64,000 bases of DNA from JAGVSR01 sp963786675 (GCA_963786675.1 CAWAZY010000001.1:310001-374000), one strand, 5' to 3'; shown: positions 18,471 to 27,667, counted from the stretch's first letter. Notes: generated by a model from the letters alone, not told the origin. Translations and numbers: made by a program.

Positions 18471-19313
18471 ATGCTGACATTTGCCCTGACTTTCCCGCAG
18501 ATCGACCCCGTTGCCCTCTCGCTCGGACCGATCAGCATCAAATGGTACGGCCTGTCCTATATGGCCGGCCTGATCCTCGGATGGCTGTATGTCCGCCGGC
18601 TGCTCACCACCCCGCGGCTGTGGCGCAATGATACGCCGCCCTTCCCGGTCGAGCGGGTCGATGACCTTCTCGTCTACGTGGCCCTCGCGGTCATCGCCGG
18701 CGGGCGGCTCGGCTACGTGTTTCTCTACGAACCCGAAGTCTATCTCGCCAACCCGATCGACATCCTGAAAGTCTGGAAGGGCGGCATGTCGTTCCATGGC
18801 GCCATCCTCGGGTCGGCCGTGGGACTATGGCTGTTCGCGCGCCGCTACGGCGTCAGCCCTTGGAGCGCCATGGACGTGTGCGCGGCGGCCAACCCGATCG
18901 GCTTGTTCTTCGGGCGCGTTGCCAACTTCATCAACGGCGAGTTGTTCGGGCGCGTCTCCGATGCGCCCTGGGCCATGGTCTTCCCCGACGCGAAATATCT
19001 GCACCCCGACGTGGAACCCGCGACGCGCCATCCGAGCCAGCTTTATGAAGCCGCCCTGGAAGGCATCGTGCTGTTCCTCGTCCTGCGCTACCTGACGCAT
19101 CGCGCCGACGGCCTCAAATCGCCGGGTCTGATCATCGGCGTTTTCTTGGCCGGTTACGCCATTACGCGCAGCATCGGCGAGATCTACCGAGAACCTCATC
19201 TCGACCACTTCCTCAATCTGGCACCGCTCACCGCCGGCCAGATCTACTCACTGCCGATGCTGCTCGTGGGCCTCTACTTCATCTGGCGCGCCCGCTCCGG
19301 CAAAACCTCTTGA
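18471..19313 (+). CDS. lgt: Prolipoprotein diacylglyceryl transferase
   Basis: Lgt transfers diacylglycerol to the lipobox Cys of prelipoproteins in the inner membrane. AGAGGAA precedes the ATG at 18471. The 280-residue product has seven hydrophobic segments. Key motifs are GGRLGYVFLYEPEVY, GGMSFHGAILGSAVG with the catalytic-region His, the Lgt signature GRVANFINGELFGRVSD, and HPSQLYEAALEG. It is followed nine bases later by the PRMT-like gene, so the two are probably cotranscribed. Confidence 0.95.
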   Translation: MLTFALTFPQIDPVALSLGPISIKWYGLSYMAGLILGWLYVRRLLTTPRLWRNDTPPFPVERVDDLLVYVALAVIAGGRLGYVFLYEPEVYLANPIDILKVWKGGMSFHGAILGSAVGLWLFARRYGVSPWSAMDVCAAANPIGLFFGRVANFINGELFGRVSDAPWAMVFPDAKYLHPDVEPATRHPSQLYEAALEGIVLFLVLRYLTHRADGLKSPGLIIGVFLAGYAITRSIGEIYREPHLDHFLNLAPLTAGQIYSLPMLLVGLYFIWRARSGKTS

Positions 19314-19322
19314 GCCGGCCCC

Positions 19323-20264
19323 ATGCGCATCGAGTACCACCGCACGCTGATTGCCGACAAAGCCCGCAACGAAGCTCTGTTTGCGGCCTTGAAGCGGGTC
19401 ATCGTGAAAGGTGAGACGACGGTGGCCGACATCGGCGCGGGTTCGGGCCTGCTTGGCCTGATGGCCTCCAAGCTCGGCGCCAAGACCGTCCACCTGTATG
19501 AAGCCGCACCCGAAGTTGCCGCGGTGGCCGCCGCCGTTCTGAAGCAAAACCGCGCACGCCATTGCCACCTTTATCCATGCCGGTCCACCGACATGATCGA
19601 CCCGCCGCGCGTCGACGTGATCGTTTCCGAAACACTCGGCAACTACGCGCTGGAAGAAAACATCCTCGAAACACTGGCCGATGCCCTGAAGCGCATCCTC
19701 AAGCCGGGCGGTACGGTCATTCCATCGCGCATCAGGCAATTCGCGGCGCCTGTCATTTCATCGCGGCTGGCCAATGAACTCGATGCCTGGCGCACCGTCG
19801 GCCACGGTCTCGATCTCGAACCGGCGCGCAGCATGAGCGTCAACAATGTCTACGTGCGCACCATTCCGCCCGGCGAACTCCTCCAGAATGGAAAATCGGC
19901 GGTGGCCTGGGACGACATCGACCTGACGCGCCCGCAAAAGGGCACGCGCAAGGGTGAGATGACGTGGCACCTGACGTCGAAGTCGACCATTTACGGTTTT
20001 GCCTACTGGTGGGAAGCCGACCTCGGCGATGGGATCAAGCTTTCAACCGCCCCCGATGCCCCTGCCACACACTGGGAGCAACTCTACTTCCCGCTCGACC
20101 GGCCCATCGCGGCCGGCAAGGGCGATAGCATCCTGCTGTCGCTGCGCTCACGCTCATCGGAAGAGACCGGCACGCATCTCGCCTGGACCGCCGTCCACGC
20201 GGACGTCCACGGCAAGACCCTCGCCCGCCAGGCGATGGATCTGGACAAGGGCTGGATTAGCTGA
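19323..20264 (+). CDS. PRMT-like SAM methyltransferase
   Basis: The 313-residue protein has a class I SAM domain with motif I VADIGAGSGLLGLMASKLGA and post-I VHLYEAAPEVA. It then has SETLGNYALEENILE, which matches the position of the double-Glu loop of protein arginine methyltransferases. A beta-rich C-terminal half with THWEQLYFPLDRPI and LRSRSS resembles the PRMT barrel (HWxQ motif). Arginine N-methylation of a protein is therefore a reasonable inference, but substrate and activity are unknown; such enzymes are uncommon in bacteria. The start at 19323 lies just behind lgt. Confidence 0.75.
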   Translation: MRIEYHRTLIADKARNEALFAALKRVIVKGETTVADIGAGSGLLGLMASKLGAKTVHLYEAAPEVAAVAAAVLKQNRARHCHLYPCRSTDMIDPPRVDVIVSETLGNYALEENILETLADALKRILKPGGTVIPSRIRQFAAPVISSRLANELDAWRTVGHGLDLEPARSMSVNNVYVRTIPPGELLQNGKSAVAWDDIDLTRPQKGTRKGEMTWHLTSKSTIYGFAYWWEADLGDGIKLSTAPDAPATHWEQLYFPLDRPIAAGKGDSILLSLRSRSSEETGTHLAWTAVHADVHGKTLARQAMDLDKGWIS

Positions 20265-20667
20265 CGGCGGGGCGGGACTGTTGGCGCGAGGCGCGGCACT
20301 TGGGGCGGTGCGCGCCGTGAGAGAGTGTCGAAGTAGCCGTTGGCAGTCATCGGTAAGACTTTTGCGGTCGCTTCCCTGCCCGGCGCGTAACGGCGAGCGC
20401 ACCGTCAGGTTCGGACGTAAGCGCAAGTTCGGCGAGGGCCATATGCAGAAGTCGGCGCTCGAACCCTGAACCTCCGTCCATGATCAAACTGCTTTGCAAA
20501 CCGATCGGGGAATCGCACGAAGGCAGGCGGACATGCCGAAGGCTGTCGCTAAGTCTACTTCATCTTTTTTGGCGGTATGTTCCTCTTCTCTGCTATCCGC
20601 CCTTGGGCGGCAGGTTGGAGTGAACAATGTCAACCCCTTACTGGTGCGCGATGCCATAGTTGAGAGG
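20265..20667. other. Intergenic stretch before the first IS copy
   Basis: No convincing gene is seen. A short frame at 20494-20685 runs into the IS end and has no recognisable domain; it could be the remnant of a gene cut by the insertion. Composition becomes less GC-rich toward the IS. Confidence 0.4.
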
Positions 20668-21701
20668 GGCTCTGTTCCGCCATGAAGTTGGGCGATCTTG
20701 TCTCGTGATTCGAGGCCGGGGAGCACACGATGAACAGCTCGGGATTTCAGGCGCTTGTGGCGCAGTTGGGTGAGTTGTCGACTGTCCAGCGCGAGGCGTT
20801 GCTCGCCGCGTTGAAGCGCAAGTTGCCGATCGACGAGGCGGTCGATCTGATCGACACCCGCTTCAAGGCCGCGCCGTGTTGCGGGCACTGCGGCTCCAAG
20901 TCGGTCGGCGGCTGGAGTTCGCAGAACGGCTTGGCGCGCTACCGCTGCAAGGATTGCGGCAAGACCTTCAACGCGCTGACCGGCACGCCCTTAGCCCAGC
21001 TCCATCGCCGCGATGCGTGGTTTGCCTACGCTCAAGCGCTCGTCGACGGCGTGAGCCTGAGGAAAGCGGCCAAGCGCTGCGGCATCGCGCTCGACACCGC
21101 CTTCCGCTGGCGCCACCGCTTCCTGGCGTCCGCCAAGGACGTGCAGGCCAAGACTGTGAAGGGCATCGTCGAGGCCGACGAGACCTTCATCCGCAAGTCC
21201 GCCAAGGGCTCGAAGCGGCTCGTGGGACGTGCGCCCCGCAAGCGCGGGACCTCTGCCAAATCCGGGCTCTCGGGCGATGACTACACTCCGGTCCTGATCG
21301 TGCGCGACCGTCACGGCGCGACGCTGGATCAGGTGCTGCCCGACCTCGAAGGCGCAACCTTCAAGCGCGTTCTGGCCCCGGTGGTGGCGCCCGATGCGCT
21401 GCTCGTCAGCGATGGTCGCGCCGCCTATGGCCAGTTCGCCGATGGTGCTGGCCTCTTGCACATCTCGCTCAATGCAAGTGCCGGCCAACGCACCTACGGC
21501 AGCTATCACATCCAGAACGTCAACGCCTACATCAGCCGCCTCAAGCACTGGCTGCGCCGCTTCAAGGGCGTCGCCACGCACTACCTGCCGAGCTATCTCG
21601 GATGGCGGCGCATGATCGAACGCGAGGGCGAACCGCTCTCACCCGCGCGCTGCCTCATCAGCGCCATACCTCATGCCGCAACTTGAAAATGGAACAGAGC
21701 C
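20668..21701 (+). mobile_element. IS1595-family insertion sequence, copy 1
   Basis: The ends are inverted repeats: GGCTCTGTTCC...AAGTTG on the left (from 20668) and its complement CAACTT...GGAACAGAGCC on the right (to 21701). It contains one complete transposase. The flanking eight bases (TTGAGAGG and GTTGCAAA) do not match, so no target duplication is evident; it may be old or rearranged. Confidence 0.88.
20730..21686 (+). CDS. IS1595-family transposase, copy 1
   Basis: The 318-residue transposase begins MNSSGFQALVAQLGELSTVQ. An N-terminal zinc ribbon (CCGHCGS and YRCKDCGKTFN) is followed by an HTH segment (SLRKAAKRCGIALDTAFRWR). The DDE-type catalytic domain shows GIVEADETFIRKS, LLVSDGRAAYGQF, and QNVNAYISRLKHWLRRFKG. 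It appears intact. It differs at many scattered positions from copy 2, so the two were not produced by one recent duplication. Confidence 0.93.
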   Translation: MNSSGFQALVAQLGELSTVQREALLAALKRKLPIDEAVDLIDTRFKAAPCCGHCGSKSVGGWSSQNGLARYRCKDCGKTFNALTGTPLAQLHRRDAWFAYAQALVDGVSLRKAAKRCGIALDTAFRWRHRFLASAKDVQAKTVKGIVEADETFIRKSAKGSKRLVGRAPRKRGTSAKSGLSGDDYTPVLIVRDRHGATLDQVLPDLEGATFKRVLAPVVAPDALLVSDGRAAYGQFADGAGLLHISLNASAGQRTYGSYHIQNVNAYISRLKHWLRRFKGVATHYLPSYLGWRRMIEREGEPLSPARCLISAIPHAAT

Positions 21702-22610
21702 GTTGCAAAGTTACAGTGCGGCGGTCGATAAATAGATATACTGTCGCCGGATTAAACAACAATAATCTGCGGAGTTTAACCGGTGGATTTGCTAACCCAG
21801 GGTGTGCTGGGCGGCGCGCTGGCGCAGTCGGTCGCCAGCGAAAAAGAATCGCGAATCGCAACGCTAACAGGTTTTGCTGCCGCGTTACTGGCTGATGCCG
21901 ACATTTTTATAAGCGCGAGCGACGATCCGCTTTTGAACGTCGAATTTCACCGACACTTTACCCACGCGTTGATATTCATCCCGGTCGGCGCGCTAGTCGC
22001 GGCGCTGCTGCTTTGGCCGTTGCTGCGCAAACGCCTCGGCTTTAAAAGAATTTACTGGTACGCAGTGCTGGGTTATTCCACCAGCGGGTTACTCGACGCC
22101 TGCACCAGTTATGGGACCCATCTGCTGTGGCCGTTCAGCGATACGCGTATCGCTTGGAGCATCATCGCAATCATCGACCCGATATTTTCACTGTTATTGG
22201 TGATAGCGCTGATCCTGGGGTTCAAGCACTGTAAACCGGTTCCGGCCCGCGTCGGGTTGGCGCTGGCCGGTGCATATCTGCTACTCGGCCTGTGGCAGCA
22301 TCAAACCGCGCTGCAATCCGCGATCGAACTCGCCGCACAGCGTGGGCACAAGGTAGAACGCATTATCGTCAAACCAACTCTGGCAAACCTGGTCCTGTGG
22401 CGCTCGGAATACCAGAGCAACGATATGTTCTACGTCGACGCAATCCGGATCGGCCCAGGTCCGAACCGAGTCTACCCGGGGACTACGCGCGGGCATTCAA
22501 CCTAGAACGAGAGCTTCCGAAAGTGGCAGGGGAGTTCGGTACTGTCACGCGATATCGCGCGATTTTCCAGGCTTGCCAACGGCTACGTAGTTTCTGACCC
22601 TGGCCGTGAC

Positions 22611-23642
22611 GGCTCTGTTCCGCCTTGAAGTTGAGGAATCTTGATCCTGTGATTCGGGACAGGAGAGTTCTTCATGAATGCCAAGGGATTTCAGGCGCTT
22701 GTTTCGCAGCTGGGTGAGTTGTCGGCAGTTCAGCGTGAAGCGTTGATCTCAGCACTCAAACGCCGTCTTCCGTTGAGCGAGGCGGTTGATTTGATCGACA
22801 GCCGTTTCAGCGCCGATCCGTGTTGCGGCCATTGCGGCTCTCGCCACGTCGGCGGCTGGAGTTCGCAAGCGGGCCTGAAGCGCTATCGCTGTAAGGATTG
22901 CGCGAAGACGTTCAACGCGCTGACCGGCACGCCGCTGGCGCAACTCCATCGCCGCGATGCATGGTTTGCCTATGCTCAGGCTTTGGCCGATGGCCTCAGC
23001 CTCAGGAAAGCGGCCACGCGCTGCGGTGTCTCGCTCGATACGGCGTTCCGCTGGCGTCACCGCTTTTTGACAACGGCCAAGGATGCCAAGCCCAAGGTGG
23101 TGGCCGGCATCGTCGAAGCCGACGAGACGTTTATTCGCAAGTCCGTCAAGGGCTCGAAGCGGCTCGTGGGCCGTGCCCCCAGAAAGCGGGGCAGCACAGC
23201 AAAATCAGGGCTCTCCAGCGACGATTATGCGCCGGTGCTGATCGTGCGCGACCGCCACGGGGAGACAACCGATCAGGTGCTGCCCGACCTCGAAGGGTCA
23301 ACGTTTGTGCGCGTGCTGAAACCTGTCGTCGCCCGCGATGCGTTGCTGGTCAGCGATGGCCGGTCGGCCTACGCCACGTTCGCCGATCACGCAGGCCTCC
23401 TGCACATCGCGCTCAACGCCAGCAAGGGTGAACGCACCTATGGCAGCTATCATATCCAGAACGTCAACGGCTACATCAGCCGGTTGAGACACTGGCTCCA
23501 CCGCTTCAAGGGCGTCGCGACACACTATCTGCCGAGCTATCTAGGATGGCGGCGAATGATCGAACGAAACTCAGATCTGACACCTGCCGCCATTCTCATC
23601 CAAGCCTTGCCTCAAGCTGCAACTTGAAAGACGAACAGAGCC
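22611..23642 (+). mobile_element. IS1595-family insertion sequence, copy 2
   Basis: Left end GGCTCTGTTCCGCCTTGAAG at 22611; right end CAACTTGAAAGACGAACAGAG-CC to 23642. Flanking target copies are GCCGTGAC (22603-22610) and TCCGTGAC (23644-23651), seven of eight bases alike, consistent with the eight-base duplication known for this family. It is inserted in the DUF457-type gene. Confidence 0.9.
22674..23627 (+). CDS. IS1595-family transposase, copy 2
   Basis: The 317-residue transposase begins MNAKGFQALVSQLGELSAVQ after AGGAGAG at the usual distance. It has the same zinc ribbon (CCGHCGSRHVGG; YRCKDCAKTFN) and catalytic segments (GIVEADETFIRKSV; LLVSDGRSAYATF; QNVNGYISRLRHWLHRFKG) as copy 1. 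It appears intact and could supply transposition. Confidence 0.93.
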   Translation: MNAKGFQALVSQLGELSAVQREALISALKRRLPLSEAVDLIDSRFSADPCCGHCGSRHVGGWSSQAGLKRYRCKDCAKTFNALTGTPLAQLHRRDAWFAYAQALADGLSLRKAATRCGVSLDTAFRWRHRFLTTAKDAKPKVVAGIVEADETFIRKSVKGSKRLVGRAPRKRGSTAKSGLSSDDYAPVLIVRDRHGETTDQVLPDLEGSTFVRVLKPVVARDALLVSDGRSAYATFADHAGLLHIALNASKGERTYGSYHIQNVNGYISRLRHWLHRFKGVATHYLPSYLGWRRMIERNSDLTPAAILIQALPQAAT

Positions 23643-23831
23643 GTCCGTGACAACGTGTTAATCGATATCCGCTACTCGATGCTTCCAACCAGCATCACCC
23701 CGATGTGGGGCATCGATCTGAATGTGACGACCACTTCGCAACACGCAAAATTCGAAATTTATCGCGATCGGCCCAACAATGCTCGGGGCTTATTTCTCTC
23801 CATGCTGCTGGGGCGTAATTTGCCGAATTAA

Positions 23832-24453
23832 TCCGTTGGTTCAGTATCGCAGTGCGCGTGGCAAGCGATCATAGCGCGGTTCATTGAACCGCACCTTCAC
23901 GCTCATGATGAGGGAGACGCACTGACCCTATTGGCGGACACACCACCGACGGAGACTATGGGCCAGGAGCGACGACAGATGGACAAGGATGGTCAGCAGC
24001 AGTGTATTTTGCCGCCTATCGACGCGCTGTCGTGCGTGCTGAAAATGTCCGTGCTCTATCATTAACGCAGCAGATTTTCGTCACCGGCGATTGCTTATCG
24101 TCCGACCGCGACGGGAGGTACTCGAACGCTGGATCGATGATTGCCGGCATGCCCTGCGGTAGTCCAGTCAGCTCCAAAATCCCGCCCGCCATACCATCAA
24201 GTGTAGTCGTGAAGTTCGCGGCGTGTTCGCATGCCCAAAATTCCTACGGCGCCTAACCGCTAGTTTTGGCCCAAGAGAAACATTTAAGGTTTGGGGACAA
24301 AAAGCTCAGGGGGACGTGGATAGATGTCCGTTTGATACATGACTTTCAACGAATCAGAATTACATCATCTAGTTGATTAATGAATTGAGCCTTGGCGGGT
24401 CCCTTTTGGATCAGCGTTGCCAGCTCGAACGTCCCACTTGTTTGGAGAACGTC
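23832..24453. other. Gene-poor AT-richer stretch with a 17-base palindrome
   Basis: No gene can be supported; a frame at 24002-24256 has no domain, no clear ribosome site and poor codon bias. A perfect palindrome GCGGTTCATTGAACCGC lies at 23876-23892. The stretch before 24454 is the likely promoter region of the outer-membrane protein gene. Confidence 0.45.
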
Positions 24454-25921
24454 ATGGGCAAGCTGAAGAAGTCTCTGTTTTTTCTTGGGAGTATCGCCTT
24501 TGGCGCTACCCCTTCCAATGCTGGTGAGTGGACCGGCGCATACATCGGTATTGGTGGAGGCATGGGGGCAGCGGTCCATGACCTCTCGTTTGAAAATGGT
24601 CCTCTCGCTCCACCTCCTCCGGCCTTTGCAGCGGAGTTGTCGGGCATCGGTGGTGAGGGACCCTTCTTTTCGTTGGGCGCGGGCGCAGACTATCAGGTCA
24701 ACAGCAAGTTCGTCGTTGGTGCATTCTTCGACTACGACTGGACCAATATCGAATCAGATGTCCTCAACCTTCAAATCGGACCACCCGTCGGAATTTCCGC
24801 GCAAGCTGATATCGAAGTGGAAGATGTTTGGTCGGTCGGCGGACGGCTGGGCTATCTGGTTACTCCATCGACGATGCTCTTCTTCTCGGCAGGTTACTCC
24901 CGTGCCGATATCAGCGATCTCAATCTGAGCGCATCGGGTCTAGGCGGCTTCGGTGGTTTGACACTCGCAAGCGTCGGGAAATTCGACGGCTACTTCATCG
25001 GCGGCGGCGCCGAACTAAAGCTGACGAAGTCGATCTCGATCAAGGGTGAGTACAGGTATACTGACTTCGATGACGAGACCATCACGTTGGTGCCCGGAAC
25101 GCCGTTTGCTGGTTTTGTGAATAACGTCGTCACCACCAAACTTGATCCGGATATTCAGACCGCGCGCGTGGCGATGACTTACCGTTTCGGCCTGGGGGCA
25201 ACGGGCGGGGATGAGCCGGTGGCGGAGGCTGCGCCGGTAGGATCGTGGTCCCAGTTTTATATCGGCGCTGGCGGTGGCTCCACATTCGGCAACAACGAAC
25301 TCACCTTGACGCCGGGTCCAGTGTTGGCCGGGTTCGGTGTCGATGCAGCTCTCGGGCTTGATGCGTTGGGCAGTAGGGCGCGGGGTCCACGTCGGGCTGG
25401 GCGTCGATCGGCAGTACGACGATAAATTCGTGTTCGGTGCATTTGTCGACTATACGCGCCACAGTAACGAATTCGAGATTGGCCTGAATGTCGCCGGGTT
25501 GGTTTCGGGCAGCTTAAGCTACGAGATCGAGGACGAATGGTCGATTGGTGCGCGTGCTGGCTACCTTGTGACGCCGTCGACGCTGATGTTCACCTCGGTA
25601 GGTTATTCGCGCCTGTCGCTCAGCGATACGGTGATCCGAGGTTCGCTGGGCGGAGGTCCGGCGGGCTCGTTCGTGTTAGCCGACAATGGGTCTTTTGGCG
25701 GGGTATTCATCGGATCAGGCATTGAAATGAAGCTGTCTGACCGCCTCTCTTTGAAAGGCGAGTACCGGTATCTCTTTGCCAATGGTGACGATATCAATTT
25801 GCTGCCGGGCGTGACCTTAGGCCCATTCACCGCCAACGACTTCGTCAGCGCCGAATTGAGCCCCGACATCCAGTCTATACGGTTGTCGCTAGATTACCGC
25901 TTTAATTTCGGCGGCGATTGA
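24454..25921 (+). CDS. Tandem double beta-barrel outer-membrane protein, frame broken
   Basis: TTGGAGAAC precedes the ATG at 24454 (MGKLKKSLFFLGSIAFGATP), and the signal peptide ends near PSNAGEW. The first Omp25/Omp31-like barrel begins WTGAYIGIGGGMG and ends near ARVAMTYRFGLG. A second homologous unit begins FYIGAGGGSTFGNNELTL and ends RLSLDYRFNFGGD. Shared landmarks in both are SVGGRLGYLVTPST / SIGARAGYLVTPST and SIKGEYRYTDF / SLKGEYRYLF. The frame shifts to +1 near 25370 inside the second unit at a G run (AGTAGGGCGCGGGG). If that is an indel error, one polypeptide carries two eight-strand barrels. No stop separates the two units in the first frame. Confidence 0.8.
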
Positions 25922-26222
25922 CCAACAGCATATGGGTAGAGGGTGAATATCTCAGGCGGACGATAGCGTAGCCGCAATCAACGATTTGCGGCTAGTCCGC
26001 TCCGGGTCACAAGCTGCCGTTTAGACCTGGGCAGCAAAGACAGTCGTTCCCCCAGACGCGGACATTTCGTCGAAAGGACTTCGGCGGCCACCTTTCCACT
26101 CTCTCGGCAGCCGCTTTGGCGCGACGCCGACAGACGTGCGTCACGGACACGACAAGTCCTGACGCGTTTCGCACGAAGTACGGACGCAGAAAACATGTCT
26201 GCGCATCCGCCCGCACCTCGGC
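25922..26222. other. Intergenic stretch, no gene seen
   Basis: This separates the convergent OMP and 2TM-protein genes. Short frames on both strands lack domains and ribosome sites. No clear T-tailed hairpin was seen. Confidence 0.4.
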
Positions 26223-26933
26223 TCATTCCCAGTCGGCACTCACGGGACGGTTCGCGACCGTATCGATGTGCGGCTCCAGACTTTCCCAGAACGCGCGCGC
26301 GGCGGCCAATCGCTCAGCATCGCTGCGCAGCCGCCGCCGGCTCTTCAATTTGCGAGCATAGAACCGCGCCGAATTGTGTTCCTTGTCGAGAAACTCGCCC
26401 GCGTGCCGCTCGGGCACCGCGTCGTCGGGGAAGAAATAGATCTCGGTGTAACCGCGCATCCGCGATCCCTCGCCCTGGTGGTACCAGTACTGCAGGCGGT
26501 TGCCGTCGAGACGGGATTGCTGGCTCTCGAAATCGTGCGCGTGCCGTCCGTCCGGATACCAGTCGCGCCCTGTCACTTTCAGTTGCCCGTCGCGATAGGT
26601 GACGTTGAGGAAGCCCAGATAGGTGAGGCGCGTGCGCCCGGTCACGCTGTCCGGCGCAACCACGATGAGCGGCCAGTCGCCCTCAATGCAGGACGATCCG
26701 GCGAGAACGCGCCGCAGTATGGGTGAGAAGCCGGGAATTTTCTCGATCAGACCGGTCGCAAAGACGTGCGCATAACGGAACAGTAGGAAGAGGCCCAACA
26801 ACGCGCCGAGCCAAACGAGATTGCCGTAGGCCGCGTCTTGCGCCTCGAACCAGGCGCGCTGATTGGCGATCAGCCCGAAAACGACCGCGATCAGCGCGTG
26901 CAGACCAGTCAGGATCGATCGGTAGCGCGCCAT
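26223..26933 (-). CDS. Two-TM protein with a beta-rich cytosolic domain
   Basis: The family is not recognised. The ATG at 26933 (MARYRSILTGLHALIAVVFG) has GGGAG five bases upstream; a TTG at 26945 is less likely. Two N-terminal helices (about 8-26 and 40-62) are followed by a domain rich in short beta segments: CIEGDWPLIVVAPD, TRLTYLGFLNVTYRDGQLKV, RLQYWYHQGEG, TEIYFFPDD, and a basic C-terminal helix. The 2TM plus beta-barrel-like layout recalls Cap15-type effectors of cyclic-nucleotide defence systems, but no nucleotide synthase is nearby, so this is only an architectural analogy. It lies directly downstream of a TetR gene (18 bases). Confidence 0.65.
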   Translation of the reverse strand: MARYRSILTGLHALIAVVFGLIANQRAWFEAQDAAYGNLVWLGALLGLFLLFRYAHVFATGLIEKIPGFSPILRRVLAGSSCIEGDWPLIVVAPDSVTGRTRLTYLGFLNVTYRDGQLKVTGRDWYPDGRHAHDFESQQSRLDGNRLQYWYHQGEGSRMRGYTEIYFFPDDAVPERHAGEFLDKEHNSARFYARKLKSRRRLRSDAERLAAARAFWESLEPHIDTVANRPVSADWE

Positions 26934-26951
26934 GTGTTCTCCCAAATGGCC

Positions 26952-27641
26952 CTAGGTTACCGGTTTGCCCCGCTTCTGCTCCAGCGCCCGCGCGATCCCA
27001 TCGAGGAAAGAGCCCAGGAGTAAATCGAAAACCTTCTCGCGGTCGTCGCGCGCCAGCACGGGCGCGAGGCGCCGCGTCACGGGAAACAGCCGCGGATCGA
27101 GCTGCTCGATTTCGGCGACCTCTTCGGGCGAGCACGGATTGAGCATGCCGCCCACCTCGACCACGCCAAATCCAATCGCAAGGGTGAAGAGTCCCATGCC
27201 GTAGGCCGAAGCTTCGCTTTCGTCGAGGCCGGCATCGAGCAAGGCGGCGTAAACGATTTCGCCCAGTTCAAAATCCGCAGGACCACTGGTCTGGAACCGG
27301 GTGACGATGGAAAAGGCTTTTGGATAGGCAATCGCCAGTCCGCGATACCGGCGGGCGACCTCCAAGAGTACGTCCCGCCACGGTCCTTTGGGCCGTTCCA
27401 GATCGAGAGACGCCACCATCGCGTCGGCGACTTCCTTCAACAGCCCTTCGCGCGATTTGAAATGATGCAGGATCGTCATGCCATCGACGCCGACCGCCGA
27501 CGCAAGTTTGCGGACGCTGAAGGCCTGCTCACCTTCGGACGCCAGCATCTCAAGCGCCGCAGCCACCAGATCCTGCCGCCGGATGCCCCGCCGGCCGCGC
27601 CGGCCCTTTTCGTGTTCGTCCTGCAACAGTAATTCCTTCAC
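26952..27641 (-). CDS. TetR-family transcriptional regulator
   Basis: The 229-residue product starts with GTG at 27641 (MKELLLQDEHEKGRRGRR). The HTH is evident in FSVRKLASAVGVDGMTILHHF, followed by a helical ligand domain of the TetR_C type. No good Shine-Dalgarno is visible before the GTG, so the start is uncertain. It is followed by the two-TM gene and diverges from the small ORF and MFS transporter. Control of one or both neighbours is likely but unproven. Confidence 0.85.
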   Translation of the reverse strand: MKELLLQDEHEKGRRGRRGIRRQDLVAAALEMLASEGEQAFSVRKLASAVGVDGMTILHHFKSREGLLKEVADAMVASLDLERPKGPWRDVLLEVARRYRGLAIAYPKAFSIVTRFQTSGPADFELGEIVYAALLDAGLDESEASAYGMGLFTLAIGFGVVEVGGMLNPCSPEEVAEIEQLDPRLFPVTRRLAPVLARDDREKVFDLLLGSFLDGIARALEQKRGKPVT

Positions 27642-27656
27642 CGTAGGCGATTTTTT

Positions 27657-27667
27657 CTACATTGTAG
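27657..27667. promoter_or_regulatory. Candidate TetR operator
   Basis: The perfect short dyad CTACATTGTAG lies about 16 bases upstream of the TetR start, in the divergent promoter region shared with the small ORF/MFS side. Confidence 0.45.

Larger units (their letters stand above)
21783..23831 (+). pseudogene. DUF457/YdjM-type membrane hydrolase, split by IS copy 2
   Basis: The GTG at 21783 starts a membrane protein (MDLLTQGVLGGALAQSV) with an early Asp (ADADIFISAS), the metal motif EFHRHFTHALIF, and four or more helices. These are typical of predicted metal-dependent inner-membrane hydrolases. The frame shifts near 22480 (to PGDYARAFNLERELPKVAGE) and back near 22560 (RLANGYVVSDPGRD), then IS copy 2 interrupts it. 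The coding sense resumes after the IS as RDNVLIDIRYSMLPTSITP and ends at 23831. Deleting the IS and one duplicated CCGTGAC restores the frame across the junction. AT-richer codon use suggests acquisition by transfer. The protein is not functional as sequenced. Confidence 0.8.

Noticed and set aside
20668..23642. Composite transposon formed by two IS1595 copies carrying the hydrolase
   Set aside because: The transposases differ at many scattered positions. Copy 2 has its own target duplication inside the hydrolase gene, and the gene continues beyond it, so the copies did not move together.
24002..24256. 84-codon frame in the gene-poor stretch after IS copy 2
   Set aside because: It has no domain and no credible ribosome site, and poor codon bias.
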